Origin: Strobilurus pachycystidiatus
Taxonomy: Eukaryota; Basidiomycota; Agaricomycetes; Agaricales; Physalacriaceae
Length of the DNA stretch: 64,000 nucleotides
NCBI GenBank assembly: GCA_019915135.1
Contig: JAHLMK010000013.1
Coordinates: forward strand, 620,001 to 684,000
Reading direction: 5' to 3'
Shown here: in pieces, positions 9,453 through 20,975 of the stretch
Layout of the letters: each line of letters begins with the position of its first letter
How positions within the stretch are numbered: the first letter of the stretch is position 1
Notes under the pieces: model-generated
Databases searched by the model: none
Seen by the model: only the letters and a program-made list of their open reading frames with translations
What the model was told of the DNA's origin: nothing
Translations under genes and position numbers: made by a program

Positions 9453-11516
9453 CTAGCGACGGTTGGTTTATGAGCCTGGGTATGTTTCTCTATGAACTTT
9501 GCTCGCTGACTAACTTAGAAACATGCAGCCTTTCTTTATTATAAAGCTTTTTAAATGAAGCAGCTTAATACAAGGAAATTACTGGCCACATATACAACAG
9601 ATTCTTGCTATTGCGCATGCACAATATTCTATGACAACAGTTTCCCAGACCTCCAGTTCTGCACAGGCTTGCTTGAGTCGAGAAACTCATGCTAGACATC
9701 TCCTTTTCAACAACAAACAGAGGCAGAAGACAAATGCAAACATTTAAGTCTTGTAGCCTCAAATACAAGGATATAGAAGTTGAGCAGGATTGGGTGATGT
9801 GTATAGTATCAATTCTGTGGCGCGTTCACGGTTCAGAAAACTTTGAACATGTCATCTACATCATATGGTGGTTGCACGGTTTGGCCTTAAATGTTGGCTA
9901 TGTTTGGTGTATTTCGTGCTCCCGCTAAATGAGTTGGCTCAAATCTGTGGTACACTTGTGCACTTGCCCACATTAGCTGTCAGAAACTTTGAGAGAGAGA
10001 TATTTATTTCTTCTCAATATTGACAATTCTCCAATGTTTCAAGGGGATGTGATCTCTCAACATTGAGATCTCAACACAAAGTCACATTGGTTGACATTGA
10101 ATTCAAACAAAATGTCGGAGGTTTGTAACTATAAGCGAGCTGATCCCAAAAATGGCAGCACCGACGCATGAAGATGAGCCAGTCCGCTTGTAAGTGTACC
10201 TCAAGGACTGTCTCGAGTAGCGGGCAATCATCTTAATTAGATTGTGACAATGTGTGACATGTCGCAATTTTGCGTGTTTCTGCTTGTGTCTGTCTTGCAT
10301 AGTCAACTTTCAAAAGTGAAAAGGATAGTTTGCCATTGCAAAGTGTAATTAATGCTGTCTTATGCTCAGCTAGTACCATCTGAGGTGAGAAAGTTGAGAA
10401 AGATTCCTGCCACAACAAATTACTAGTTACTTCTTTGGACCAGCTGACAAAGCAGCCTGGGACCGAGCCGAGCATTGCCCACCACCACATCATATCATAA
10501 TAAGGACGTTTTTATGTAATGTACTGCTAAAAGAGCGACTCAAAAGTGGGGCATTGAATATGATTGCAATTATTGTGTGTCATCGCAGATTATTGAATAA
10601 GGGCAGGGTAAGGGCGATGTACCAAGATTACTTTTGTCCACTGTCATGAACACTGCAGCTCAGTTGGTCAGTACCCCACAGTGATTCAATCCCTTGCAGC
10701 AGTGAATCATCTTGGTTACTTCTCACAAGTGATTAACTGTTTAGCGGTGTATCCCCTTGTCCAAACCTGTTTCCTCCAGGAATATTAAGCCTTGGTTCTA
10801 TGACACTCTACTCTGGATTCCCCCCATGTGTCCCCTGCATGTTAATAGCCTGCTAGCTATGATCAGACCATGCTGTCAACATATTGCGTGTCAAGGAGTA
10901 TGAATGATGTCACTAGGGAATGTCTCTGAGACGCGGATAAGGAATAAGATATCATGAAGGGATATGATAGATGATAAGATGTGAAGAATAAGATGAAAAG
11001 ATAGTCCATTCGTAACAGCCAGTTGCTTTCTGATCATTACAAAAAGTCAAGATAGAACTTACTCATGAGCAATCCACCCCACGTGGCATTTTGTGACTTT
11101 CATTTTGGGCCACTTTGTGCTTGCATACCTTTCATGTGCTCCCTCACACATTAAACAATGATTCTGCATACAAAGATCTATTTGATTGATCCTTTGAAAT
11201 GCTTCTGGCACTTTTTTCACAACAACAACAATGATTCTGAACTTGAATGAGCCTTACACATTGAAACTCAGTGTTGTGCTAATTATAAGCTAGGTTCTTC
11301 GTCATTCTGGTTCTGGTGCGTTCACAGTATAAATTGTAGTGTTCATAGCAGATCTTCGTATCCATTTATTCCATAAAGTCTGTGTAGCAAGATGGAAGGG
11401 TGATACAAACGCGACGAGGCCCAATTTAGAAGGTTTGTCACGCGTGACAACGTAGGTTGATTATGGGTGAGCCCTATCTTAGTACAATAAATAATCTTAT
11501 TCTGTCTGCATCCCCA
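9453..11516. other. Intergenic, no gene seen (2.1 kb)
   Basis: AT-rich sequence with no frame that looks protein-like. At about 10620-10720 there is an imperfect inverted repeat (ACCAAGAT ... ATCTTGGT) containing a short tRNA-like piece (see rejected items). The TSD at 9448-9452 marks the chromovirus end; the sequence beyond continues the pre-insertion flank. Confidence 0.6.
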
Positions 11517-13858
11517 TCACATCACAACACACTTCTCCTCCTCCGCCTTCCCTCCTTGGAAACCCATCTCCGCAAATGTCGCCGGCCCTGTCTTCTTTGG
11601 CGGCCCACTGGTCGGCTGCGGAGTGTTCGCCACACCAGCAGGAACACGCCCCGATGCGGCAGTAGCTGGTCGCGAGCCTGGTTTTGCAAAGCGTGAGCAC
11701 AAAGATCGAAGAACAACAAGGAGTAATACGTACCGGGAGCTGGACCCGCACCACCCATAGTCGGCGGACGTGACAGCGGCGGAACAGGCCCGCTTGGAAT
11801 GCGCCCTGTGGCCGGGCGCGACGGGGATTGCGAGGGCGGCCTCGACCCCGGCGCAGACCCAGACCCAGGATCCGCGAGCGAGTACCGATGACGCCCCGGC
11901 ATCTGCTGTTGTGAAGGTGGTCGTTGCTGTGGGGGCAGTGGTTGTTGCTGTGGTGGCGGTGGATGTTGCTGTACAGGCACCGACGGCGGCGGCTGGTACG
12001 GTGGCTGATATGGCTGCTGCTGGGGTATCGGCTGATGGGGCATCGGCGGCGTCGTCTCTAGAGTACTCTTCCTGACCATCCCCACGACATCGGTCCCCGG
12101 TCTCTGCTGCTGCTGCTGAGGAGGCCCATTATGGGCCTTCATCCTCGCCTTCGTCCTCGTCCTAACCAGTGTATCGCCCATAACCTTCTCGTGCTCCGCC
12201 CTCCCCATCCCTTGCCCGCCCTGCGTACTCAGCGCCTTCAACCTATCCCCTGCATCCGCATTCCCGCGCTCAAACGCCTTCTGGTACCACCCCCGCGCCT
12301 TTTCCAGATCAACCGGTGCGCCCACACCGACCTCGTCGTAGTACCCCATCGCAAACATCGCGCTAGCCAGCTCGCCCGCAGCGCGCTCCGCAAACACCCG
12401 CGCCAACCCCTCATCCCTTTCGAAAGCACCCTCGGCACCACACAAAAACCACTTGCTCAACGCCATATCCGCCTCGCGTTCGCCCGCCTGACTAGCCTTC
12501 GAATAGTACTCGACAGAGAGGAGCGCGTCATATGGGAACGGATAGGTCGCGAATTCATGCGCATGCGCGAGCTTGTACTGTGCAGGCGGGAAGTGCAGCT
12601 GGGCCGCCTTGACGAGGTACGGTTTTGCCGTCAACAATGGGTTGGCGGGGAGTGCGATATTCGGAAGGGCATACGGTTCCGGCGCGGTGAACTCGCTCAT
12701 GAGCAGTAGGGCGTAGACATACGCCGGCTCCGGGGTATACATCGTCGCGCCATCAGCCGCCCGCTTCAAGAGATCCATTGCCTTCAACGGCTCCTGACTG
12801 ATACCCAGCTGTCCGAGCAGATGCGCCATCCCCAGTCTATAAAAGCAACTCGTGACCCCAAGACGCGTACCGCGCTCGAAACACTCCTTCGCGTGCTGGT
12901 TGTCGCCAAACTGTTCGTAATCTCTGCCAAGTCTGAACCACGCCATATGACAGCCAGCGCGCGCCGAGGCTTCGAAATCACGGAAAGCTTGGCGTGGGTT
13001 TGTCGGAGCAGCGAGGCATGCGCGCAAATACACGGCCTCGGGGTTTGTAGGCGCCAGAGAAGACAGTATACTCGTAACGCGGGTTGACAGAGACTGCGCA
13101 TGAGGTGTTCCACGTTCAATCAGGAATACAGCATCTCTACTCCAGGCCATTTGTCCAGCGGGTGTCGACGGCGACGCGGCAGTGAGATCCTTGACAGTCG
13201 GCAGAGGCGGTGCGCCGTCCGACGAAGCCGGAGCTGCGGGTGGCGGCATCTGACCAGGAGGAGGGTGCGGGACATAGTTGGTCGCAGCCTGGACACTGCC
13301 TACGCGACGTATACTGGCCATGATGTCCTCTCCTGTGCTTGTGTGGTTCGATGCCACAGCAAAGCCGCCGGCAAAGCCGCCCGCGCCGCCGTACATCTGC
13401 GAGGCTGTCGATTCCTGGGCCGGAGGCTGGGCATTGAGGGTCATGTTCGCGAGCCCTTCGAGGTCGACGGCGGGATTACTGGTCCCCTGTGCACGCGGAG
13501 CAGGCATCGGCGACGTCACCCGGTAGTCAGTCGGAGGCGCGTTATAATTTGCTGGAGGGGGCGAGCTATAGGACGGCGCCGATGCAGAGTTGTAAGACGC
13601 GGGTGGCGGCGCGTTAGTCGAAGGCGGCTGCGGAGGCGGTCCAGGGTTGTACGAGTTCGGTGGCGGAGCGCCATTGTAGCCGTTGTATGAGCCATTGTAA
13701 GCCGACTGGCCGTGGTATGGAGAGGGAGGAGGTGGAGGAGCAGGAGTGCTGCTACTATAGTGAGACTGAGTTGGCGGCGCGGAGCTGTACTCGTATGGGT
13801 GATATCGAATCTCTGGGTGGGATGGGGGAGGTGGTGGTGGAGGTGGTGGAATCGACAT
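11517..13858 (-). CDS. Skt5/Chs4-type chitin synthase regulator (SEL1 repeats, CaaX)
   Basis: Built as complement(11517-11677, 11734-13858), 761 residues. The start is the ATG at 13858 (MSIPPPPPP); upstream sequence in frame lacks an ATG. The N-terminal ~240 residues are Pro/Tyr/Ser-rich and probably disordered. The middle (~260-550) is a run of SEL1-type helical repeats (for example AFRDFEASARAGCHMAWFRL and AKECFERGTRLG). A Pro/Gln-rich tail follows. A 56-bp intron near the 3' end (donor GTACGT) gives a terminus of ...EEEKCVVM, a CaaX box for farnesylation. SEL1 repeats plus CaaX are the signature of yeast Skt5/Chs4, which tethers and activates chitin synthase at the plasma membrane. Which paralogue this is cannot be said. 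Confidence 0.88.
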
Positions 13859-15650
13859 TCTACTGCAAAGATCCCAATCAGTATGGTCACCAGAGGGTAC
13901 AGAAAGGTGGCGCACTATGTTTGGAGAGACACGTCAATAATCTGATCCGTTTGCTTGCTTAGTTCGATCACAAGGACGGTCGGTTCTTCTTTCTGGTGTT
14001 GTTACTACGAACGATGGGGTTCTGCGTCCACAATCAGTGTCCATCAGAGAGCTTGGTGATGCACGTACGATGAGCTCTAGCTCGAAGGGTATCCTGTGCC
14101 GTTAGAGCGTCGTACCTATGCCTAGTGATGCTCAAGGCAAAAAATGAGTCGTCGATGGTTGTCGTTGTCGTCGTTTAAGAGTAAAGTCAATGAACACCGC
14201 CAACCGTCGCCGTGCCTCATGGCGTAATGCTGTGCTCCTGAAATAGGCGCGGCATCAGCGCGGCATTCCTCCCGCCGGCCATATTTGAGTTCTCTCGGTC
14301 TGTGTACTTCCTAGCACTACACAGCGCGCCTTTTCGGCGTCTTCTGATGAATTACCGCTGAAGCATAAGTGGGTATCGGGCACCCAGATTGCCGTAACTC
14401 TCTGTATCCAAGTACACCATCCAGGTGACCGCCCACACATACTGATCAAAACTCTGGACTGCGCAGAGCGGACTCAGTGGCTTGGGCTATGCATCCTGTG
14501 TAGGTTTCGGCCAGCGGTTGGAAAATCAGCTGTGCACGTCCAACGCCAACTCTCACTCGTGTCAACATTGGTCAACTCCTACCCATTCATCGTCTCAGTT
14601 GGGAGACTTTGACGTTCTTATATAGAGTTCTGTTCTGTCGTCCTCCTGTGGCGCTGGCACCCATCATTTCTCGCCTATCAAAATCATTACCTTGATGAAA
14701 CATTCTTTCCTTCACGCATGTCAGGACCTGGCCGGCTTCCATCCACTTGGGATATGAACAACCAGACATTTCTCAATAGAGTGTATTTGCAGCACGCTAA
14801 AATCAGACCCGGGCAATAATTAGTAGAAAAACTGACCCTGCCAAAAGGAAATTTGGAAGGCGTAGGCGGTATGCAACTGAGCGGCCCACAGCGTGCAATT
14901 CTTGCTCTTTCCACCCACAACTTTCACTTGGTGGGCAGATAACGACTCGAAGTATAGAAGTCAACTTACGAGGCGTTCTCGCCACCAGAGCCAGTCCTAT
15001 GCCCGTTTTCACTTTCCGGCAGAGTCACGGCTTGTCGTCCGCATTTGGCCCGCCAGAAATTTTGGAGCTGATAGCAGAAATCAGGACCCTGAAAATGGTC
15101 GCTGCAAATACACTCTAATCACGGTTTGTATGCTATCGTGTCTCTATAGGTATGTTCATCAGTGCAAATTATTGTCGTAAGAATGATTGTCCAGTCCTGA
15201 TAAGTATCGCGTTCGATAACAACGCTCAAAGTATCTCAGACGGCCATCAGACTAGAAGTAAAGATGACAGCTGGAGGATGCATGGAAACGCGAAGCCGCA
15301 CTATGGTTCTCATTTGCCTCGATACAGTATCCCGTGCGAGGTGACTCCAGCAACCATCCTTCCTCCGCGCATGCACCACAACTTACGAGTGGCGCCGTAT
15401 GCCACGCATCACTAAGAACACAAGATTAACAGATCTTCACTTCTATGTCACATTGCCTTTAAGGATTCCAACCACACGGTTAGACTTGGCGAGCGCCCTA
15501 ACGTCAATTTATGCAGCAAAAGAGACAAGAAAAGCTATGTGACAATAGAAGTACAAACTATATCTACGTGGTCATACAGGATACATAAGTTACTTGAGAG
15601 ATGGAGAAAGATGGATGGATGGAAAGCACAGAACAAGACATGTATGGCCG
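13859..15650. other. Intergenic (1.8 kb), includes upstream region of the Skt5-like gene
   Basis: No convincing coding frame on either strand. The first few hundred bases above 13858 should hold the promoter and leader of the Skt5-like gene. No repeat or element ends were found. Confidence 0.5.
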
Positions 15651-16614
15651 CTATTGCACCATCCCCTTACCGCGTGGAGCCCAGTCGCCACCATTATTAC
15701 CACCGTAGTAGTAGCCACGGTCAACGCCCCTCAGTGGTGCGAGGACAGGAGGCGGGCTGTCATAGCGGGCATAGTTGTCCTGGGCATACGGCTGGTACGG
15801 AGTGGGCGGCCCGCTCGAGCTGTCCGGACTGGGAGGCGATATGTGCGCTATGCTATGCCTCGACGTCGCCTCATAATGTGAGTGCGAGTGGGTAAGCGGA
15901 GGTGGCGGCGGCAGAGAGTGCTGGGAGAGGTGTTGCGACGACTGGTGTGAGAGGGAAGGCTGGTGCGAGAGCGTGTGTGGGCTCTGGATGGGACTCAGCT
16001 GCTGCTGGTGTTGCTGCTGCTGCTGCTGCTGCTGTTGATGATGCAGAGTATGCGCGGTGAATGGTGGCGACGGTGTGGGAGTGCTGTGTACATAAGGATA
16101 GCCACCGTTTCCGTTGCTCGTGTTCTCGTAGTACGAGCCGCCAGCATTGGCGGGTGGCAGGGTGGCGTGTGTCAAGGGAGGCGGCGAGTCGGGCGGTGGC
16201 GAATGGGACGCGTAGACCCGCGCAGGCTCCAAGGCAGGCGGCGGAGACTCCTCCTTCTTGGGCTGCGTCGGCTGGGTGAGCACGCGAGAGATGGCGGAAC
16301 GCGCGCTATTCCTGCGCGATCCGGGCGACAAGTGTATCCTGTAGCTGTGGCGAAAGGTCAGCGGCGCAGTCTAGACGGTGGCGAGGCTGGTGTGCTCACT
16401 GTTGCTGGAGATTGTCCTGGCGCGAGCAGCGTGTCTCGCATCCAGGGAAGGGACATTTATGGTTCCGCTCCCCGGTATGGACACGCGAATGGCGTGCTAG
16501 GTGGCCCGAGGTGGTGAAGGCCCGTTCGCAGGTCGCGCAGACATGTTTCTTTTTTGGCAGCGACGAGGAGGACATCGCAGGCGACTGGGACTTTTCAGAG
16601 GCAGCGCGGGGCAT
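15651..16614 (-). CDS. C2H2 zinc-finger transcription factor, Nrg1-like
   Basis: Built as complement(15651-16344, 16400-16614), 302 residues. The start is MPRAASEK at 16614, preceded by CAGCC. Two adjacent C2H2 fingers lie at residues ~24-78: the first CATCERAFTTSGHLARHSRVH, the second CPFPGCETRCSRQDNLQQH... completed across a 55-bp intron (donor GTGAGC) to give QQHYRIH. The exact splice is supported because it supplies the last zinc-binding histidines. The fingers resemble yeast and Candida Nrg1, a DNA-binding repressor of stress and filament genes. The remaining ~220 residues are low complexity, with a poly-Gln run coded by CTG repeats at about 16008-16034. Target genes cannot be inferred. 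Confidence 0.88.
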
Positions 16615-17861
16615 GGCTGAGATATAAAGCAAACGCGGGAAATGAGGAAAGGGAGGGATGGAGACGGGGACGAGTGGCAGGGTTCAAATAAGAGTTCCCG
16701 ACAAGAGATAACGGGTATATTATGTGTTTGTGTTCGCTTTCTGTTGGCAAATTGTTCGTAACGCCGTTTATGTTTTTTGAGATCCGGCAGCCAGATCCAC
16801 TAATTGCGAGCGCAGCGAGCAACCGGTTTTCCGTGAGGCAGAGGGCCTGGATGTCGAACAAACAAGTACAAACTCCTCGCCGCATTATGCGCATTTCGTG
16901 TATTCCGACAGCAGCTCGTTCATTTGTTACACTACCGACTCCATCTTTGAGAATTGCATCAAATAAGGCAAAATACAAGTCTGGTAAGCTTTCAACGGCG
17001 GAATTCGGTCAACAGGCTGGCCTGCTGTCTGTCGATCATCTCTCGCGCGCGTCTCAGGGCGGCATAGCCGCCTCTGTTCCGCGCCTGTAGCGCCCGTAGG
17101 GCGCGGCGCAGCCGCCCTCAGGCCGAAGGATTCAAGAGCCCGCCGCTTGCGGCGTCGCTGCGCTCGCTCACCGTGGGACATCCCACATCTTTTATAAATT
17201 CACTTAATTATTTTCCCACTTATGCACGTGTTCTCCATCATCCGGCCTAGTTCGCCTGCACCCGCGTCCACTCGCCCATCTATCTGGTCGCCGGCCGCCC
17301 ACCAACCCCCGCTCGTGGCGTCAGCCAAGCCCCATGCACGGTTCTCGTCCAGGCTGCTGGCGTAGCTCTCCGTGCACACTGGAATTTTTGCGGCATCTGC
17401 TCCCTTCGGCTCCGCCCAGCAACGTAACGTGCACCCACCATTGCAAATTAACTAAATCTGGCCTAGCTCGATCGTGTCAAGTGTTTCATCTCTCCCACAA
17501 TCTTTTGTGTCTGCTTCGTTCCTCCCGGCTACTTGCGCCTTCAGCCTTGTTTATTCTTGCTCTTTCTACCCGCCAAACCCGCGCCCGACCGCTCTGCGCG
17601 TTTTCATCACTCGTCTATCTGCGCCCTACGCGCTATCAGGCTTTCAAATTTCTCCTGCTGTTTCATCCCCATCAATCCAACATACGACCCTGAACCCTGA
17701 TCTCCCAGGGTCTCGTCCTTCTCCTGCCTATCCTAGATCTCCCATCTATTCCGCGCCAGATCGCCCTGGCCATCCCTCCCTGCCCCCCGCCCTTCTCCCA
17801 TCTTACACTGCCCTTCATCTCTCGAACGCGTCGGAGCTCGGACCTGGAACTGGAACTGGGG
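16615..17861. other. Intergenic (1.25 kb), GC-rich hairpin segment and CT-rich stretch
   Basis: Upstream region of the zinc-finger gene. At about 17050-17170 several GC-rich short hairpins occur (GCCGC...GCGGC), typical of dispersed repeats in mushroom genomes, but no ends or duplication could be fixed. From about 17220 the plus strand becomes pyrimidine-rich, as seen in fungal leaders and promoters. Confidence 0.4.
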
Positions 17862-18450
17862 ATGGAGGACCACATTCCCTCTGTACGCCCAGTCTTCTCT
17901 GCCACTAGTCCTGTCGTTAGGCACAATTCTTTCCTTCCTTCTCGAATCTCGGATGCTCCGCTTTCAGCGGCGCGGCCAGCCCCGGATAACAAACATGCAT
18001 CTTTCCTTTCCAAAAACATGTAAGTAATTTATTTTTCCTGGAAATTTTTCATCAACCCGTGCCCATGCCCGTGCACGACTGGTCTTGGACAACACTCCGC
18101 CAGAAGCATGGACGTAATAAATATTGCCTGATGCCGCCTAGCCTTGCGGGCGCGTACGTTCGGATCACGCGCCCATTGCAGGTAATCAAAACCGCCACCA
18201 CTGGGTATCAAAGGCGGTTGTGGCACCTCAATTCAGTTTTTCGCCACCGCCAGGAACGTTACATACGAGACATGGCCGCGGTCGGGAAAATGGCGGTTGG
18301 CCACACATGCGCAGCTGCGGTCGTCGCGAACTTTGCTTCCGTGAGGTGGCTGCACCCGCGGCAGAGCCCCCAGCATTTGCGTCCGCGCGCCCTACCAGGG
18401 TCCCAACTGATCGACGTCGAGAGCGGGAGAAGACAAGGGATGCTAAATGA
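17862..18450 (+). CDS. Possible small hypothetical protein, two exons
   Basis: A candidate gene join(17862-18019, 18237-18450) would give 123 residues. It starts MEDHIPSVRPVFSATSP, ends in a charged RRREREKTRDAK, and has a strong donor (GTAAGT) at 18020 exactly at the end of exon 1. The 217-bp intron is long for this genome. The pyrimidine-rich stretch just upstream could be its leader. No domain is recognised. The exon-1 composition looks like a real protein, but the second exon could be chance. Confidence 0.33.
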
Positions 18451-20975
18451 AGTCAGGGAGAGGGAGGCGTACATGCAGGTGCAGGACGAAAGCGATATGG
18501 TAGTCTGAGTGTGAGTACTGTACATGAATGCGCATAGTACTTCACTTCTCGGCGCGACGCCTAGACCGTTGAGTCGCCACGCCGCTGTCAGACGCTAGAC
18601 AGCTGGTCTAAGATCGGGATGTCACGTTCGGTCAACGCAAGCATACATGTACTTGGCTTGTCGGTCCCGACTCCCGGTCCTTGCCGGACAAGACTTTGGA
18701 CTGTGATTATCCATAATTTCACCTCTGTGTCTCGAACATGCAATCGCGACAGAACTTGTCACGTCCCTGGGCTCTGTGGTAGGGGGGACCTACAGGTATG
18801 CTCTCAACCTGGACGATGTAGACCCTGATTTGCGCATGCTTCCAAGCCTCCCTTTGCCTCTTCCAGGACCAACACTACAGCAACAGCGGCATATCCAACT
18901 ATGCGTCATCGTCACCACAAACCTACCATTCATCATCTGCACCCCCATCCATATGCATAAGTACTCCAAATGGCAAACTTGAGAGATCCCACGCTCTTCC
19001 AGTAAACTTAAACTTAAGCCTTAGAGTTCATAGTTATTAATGAAGGTCGTCCGCTGACGCAGAACATCGCATGCGGAAGCACAGGCCCTGAGAGCCAGAT
19101 CTGCTTCCGCTGGCCCTTCCCTTCCTTTAGGGTCCACATGTTCTCCTTCAGCGTTGACAAGAACAACAAGAAGTGCGGTCTTGGGGCTCGCCCATCATCA
19201 AACAAGTCCATGTCTGCACTTATCGACAGGCTACGGAAGGTGGGAGTCCCAACTCCGCCATTCAGATGTCCTGCAAGGGTCCCCGCCGGGACCTTCTTCA
19301 AAAATAGTGCTCATCCATGGACCCTGAGTACGAGCACGAGTGCGCTATGTACCTACCCAGAGAGGGCGCGCTTTGACGGTTCCCCAGGTACCCTCTGCGA
19401 TTTACACGCAGGCGGGACCGGTCACTGGCGGCTATCAAACCCGCCGCTGCCTGGACCTAGAAATTTTGATCAGAGAGAAATGTGACTGGGAAGAACCACA
19501 TGAGAATGAGTAAAACTTACACTGTCTTAGACATAAGCCGCGACATATGTGTTCTCCCTTTGGTTAGGGTTATGTCTAAAGCCACAAAAGCGTCCACGGC
19601 GACATATGGCTGACGCGGTGGTCCACCGGTGTCAGATAATAAGCACCTCGACCGTACCTGTACCTCATCCTGATCACCGAGCACGCCCGTAGTGGGGACT
19701 GTCTTGTTCTTCTGCTCTTCTTGTGAGAACGAAGCTGTACGTGATGTACCGCCGAGACTCAGTGTGGGTATCAAACTGGCTATCAGACTGACCGCAGCAC
19801 GAACTAGACCCTGAATCGCGGGGTCGATATAAGATTTTCCGTCGTGAGTATCAGCGATGGTTGCACCGGAGGTGTTCCGAGCTATCGAAGTGTGGCCATC
19901 CCACATCCATGATCTATGACTGACTCTGACATCGGCCGACGAAAGGATGCATCAGCACGCACGCTCCGACTCGGACGGGGAGATGGTCACCGTGTATTAT
20001 CCCAAGAGAGTCGGGGGCATCACAGGTGTACATCGACACGGATCGGTTTGCCGGAGACTGGCCTAGATCGATTTATGTTCAGTGGTGTTACGACAGGCCA
20101 CCACACCAGCCTTGTACATGTGTGGGAGAAGCGGAGAGTCCTATGCGATCGCATGTTCTTCATATCTGACATGCCATGAGAATATGGAAGGTAGAGACGG
20201 AAGCGAAGTGGGGAGTTATCCCCCCGCAGAACGGAGCACACACAGCAGGACGTCGGTGCTTCATGTCGACCGAGTGAGCTTTCCACAGTGCGAGTGATGA
20301 TGTGGGCAAGTCTCCACACAACATTCCGCGACCTTGACACGTCACTCGTTGATCGGCGACCTATAACATAACATCGGGTGGCGCGCGCCTTTCTTGCGAC
20401 AGGGAGATGAATCGGCCCAGCATGGTGGTGACAAAGACTCAGAGCAGTGTGGTGTGAACGTATGAGTCATTCAGTGAGTCCCATCAAACCATCTCGGTCA
20501 GTATGTCGTCGCCGCGTATTGGTATTGACCGTAATGACTTCGAATTCGTTCTTCTCAAGGCATGCCCGATGCCAGAGACCCAAGTGCAACAAAGTGCTTT
20601 GGCTGTATGGAGACTTGGTGCAGCAGATAGAGACGCGGGATCCCAGACTCAGTGCACGAGGCTTGTCGATAACAAAGAAGACGCTTTCGATATAAATGCC
20701 AGTGTGTTGTTTAGCGCCTTCGAGAAGATCACGAGCGAATGTTGCGAGAAACACGGATAGAAACGGGCAGAGATAGCATAAATATGTGAGTCGATATTTC
20801 CAGTAAAGACAAAGAGGCAGAAGTAGTTGTCAGCAGCTGTCTTGGACGACAAAAGACAAGTCATACTGTAACTTTGGAATTTCCAGCGGATTCGACATCA
20901 CGAGGATGACTAACCATCACCAACGTCATTGGACGCTGAAAGTTTTCGCAATCGATTAGACGACGACGACCAAGC
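18451..20975. other. Intergenic (2.5 kb), no convincing gene
   Basis: Short open frames exist (for example 129 codons on the minus strand at 19517-19906) but none has a recognisable domain or a clear splice pattern. The last ~200 bp should contain the ARB1 promoter. No element ends were found. Confidence 0.45.

Noticed and set aside
10647..10702. tRNA-like segment with box A (CAGCTCAGTTGG) and box B-like (TTCAATCCC) and a short closing stem
   Set aside because: Boxes are only about 25 bp apart, no anticodon arm fits and the T stem does not pair, so it is at best a tRNA relic or SINE debris.
13100..13690. Long plus-strand Arg-rich frame opposite the Skt5-like gene
   Set aside because: Antisense shadow of the Pro/Tyr-rich N-terminal coding region.
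16700..17200. Possible Helitron end because of GC-rich hairpins
   Set aside because: No TC start, CTRR end or A/T target could be paired with the hairpins.
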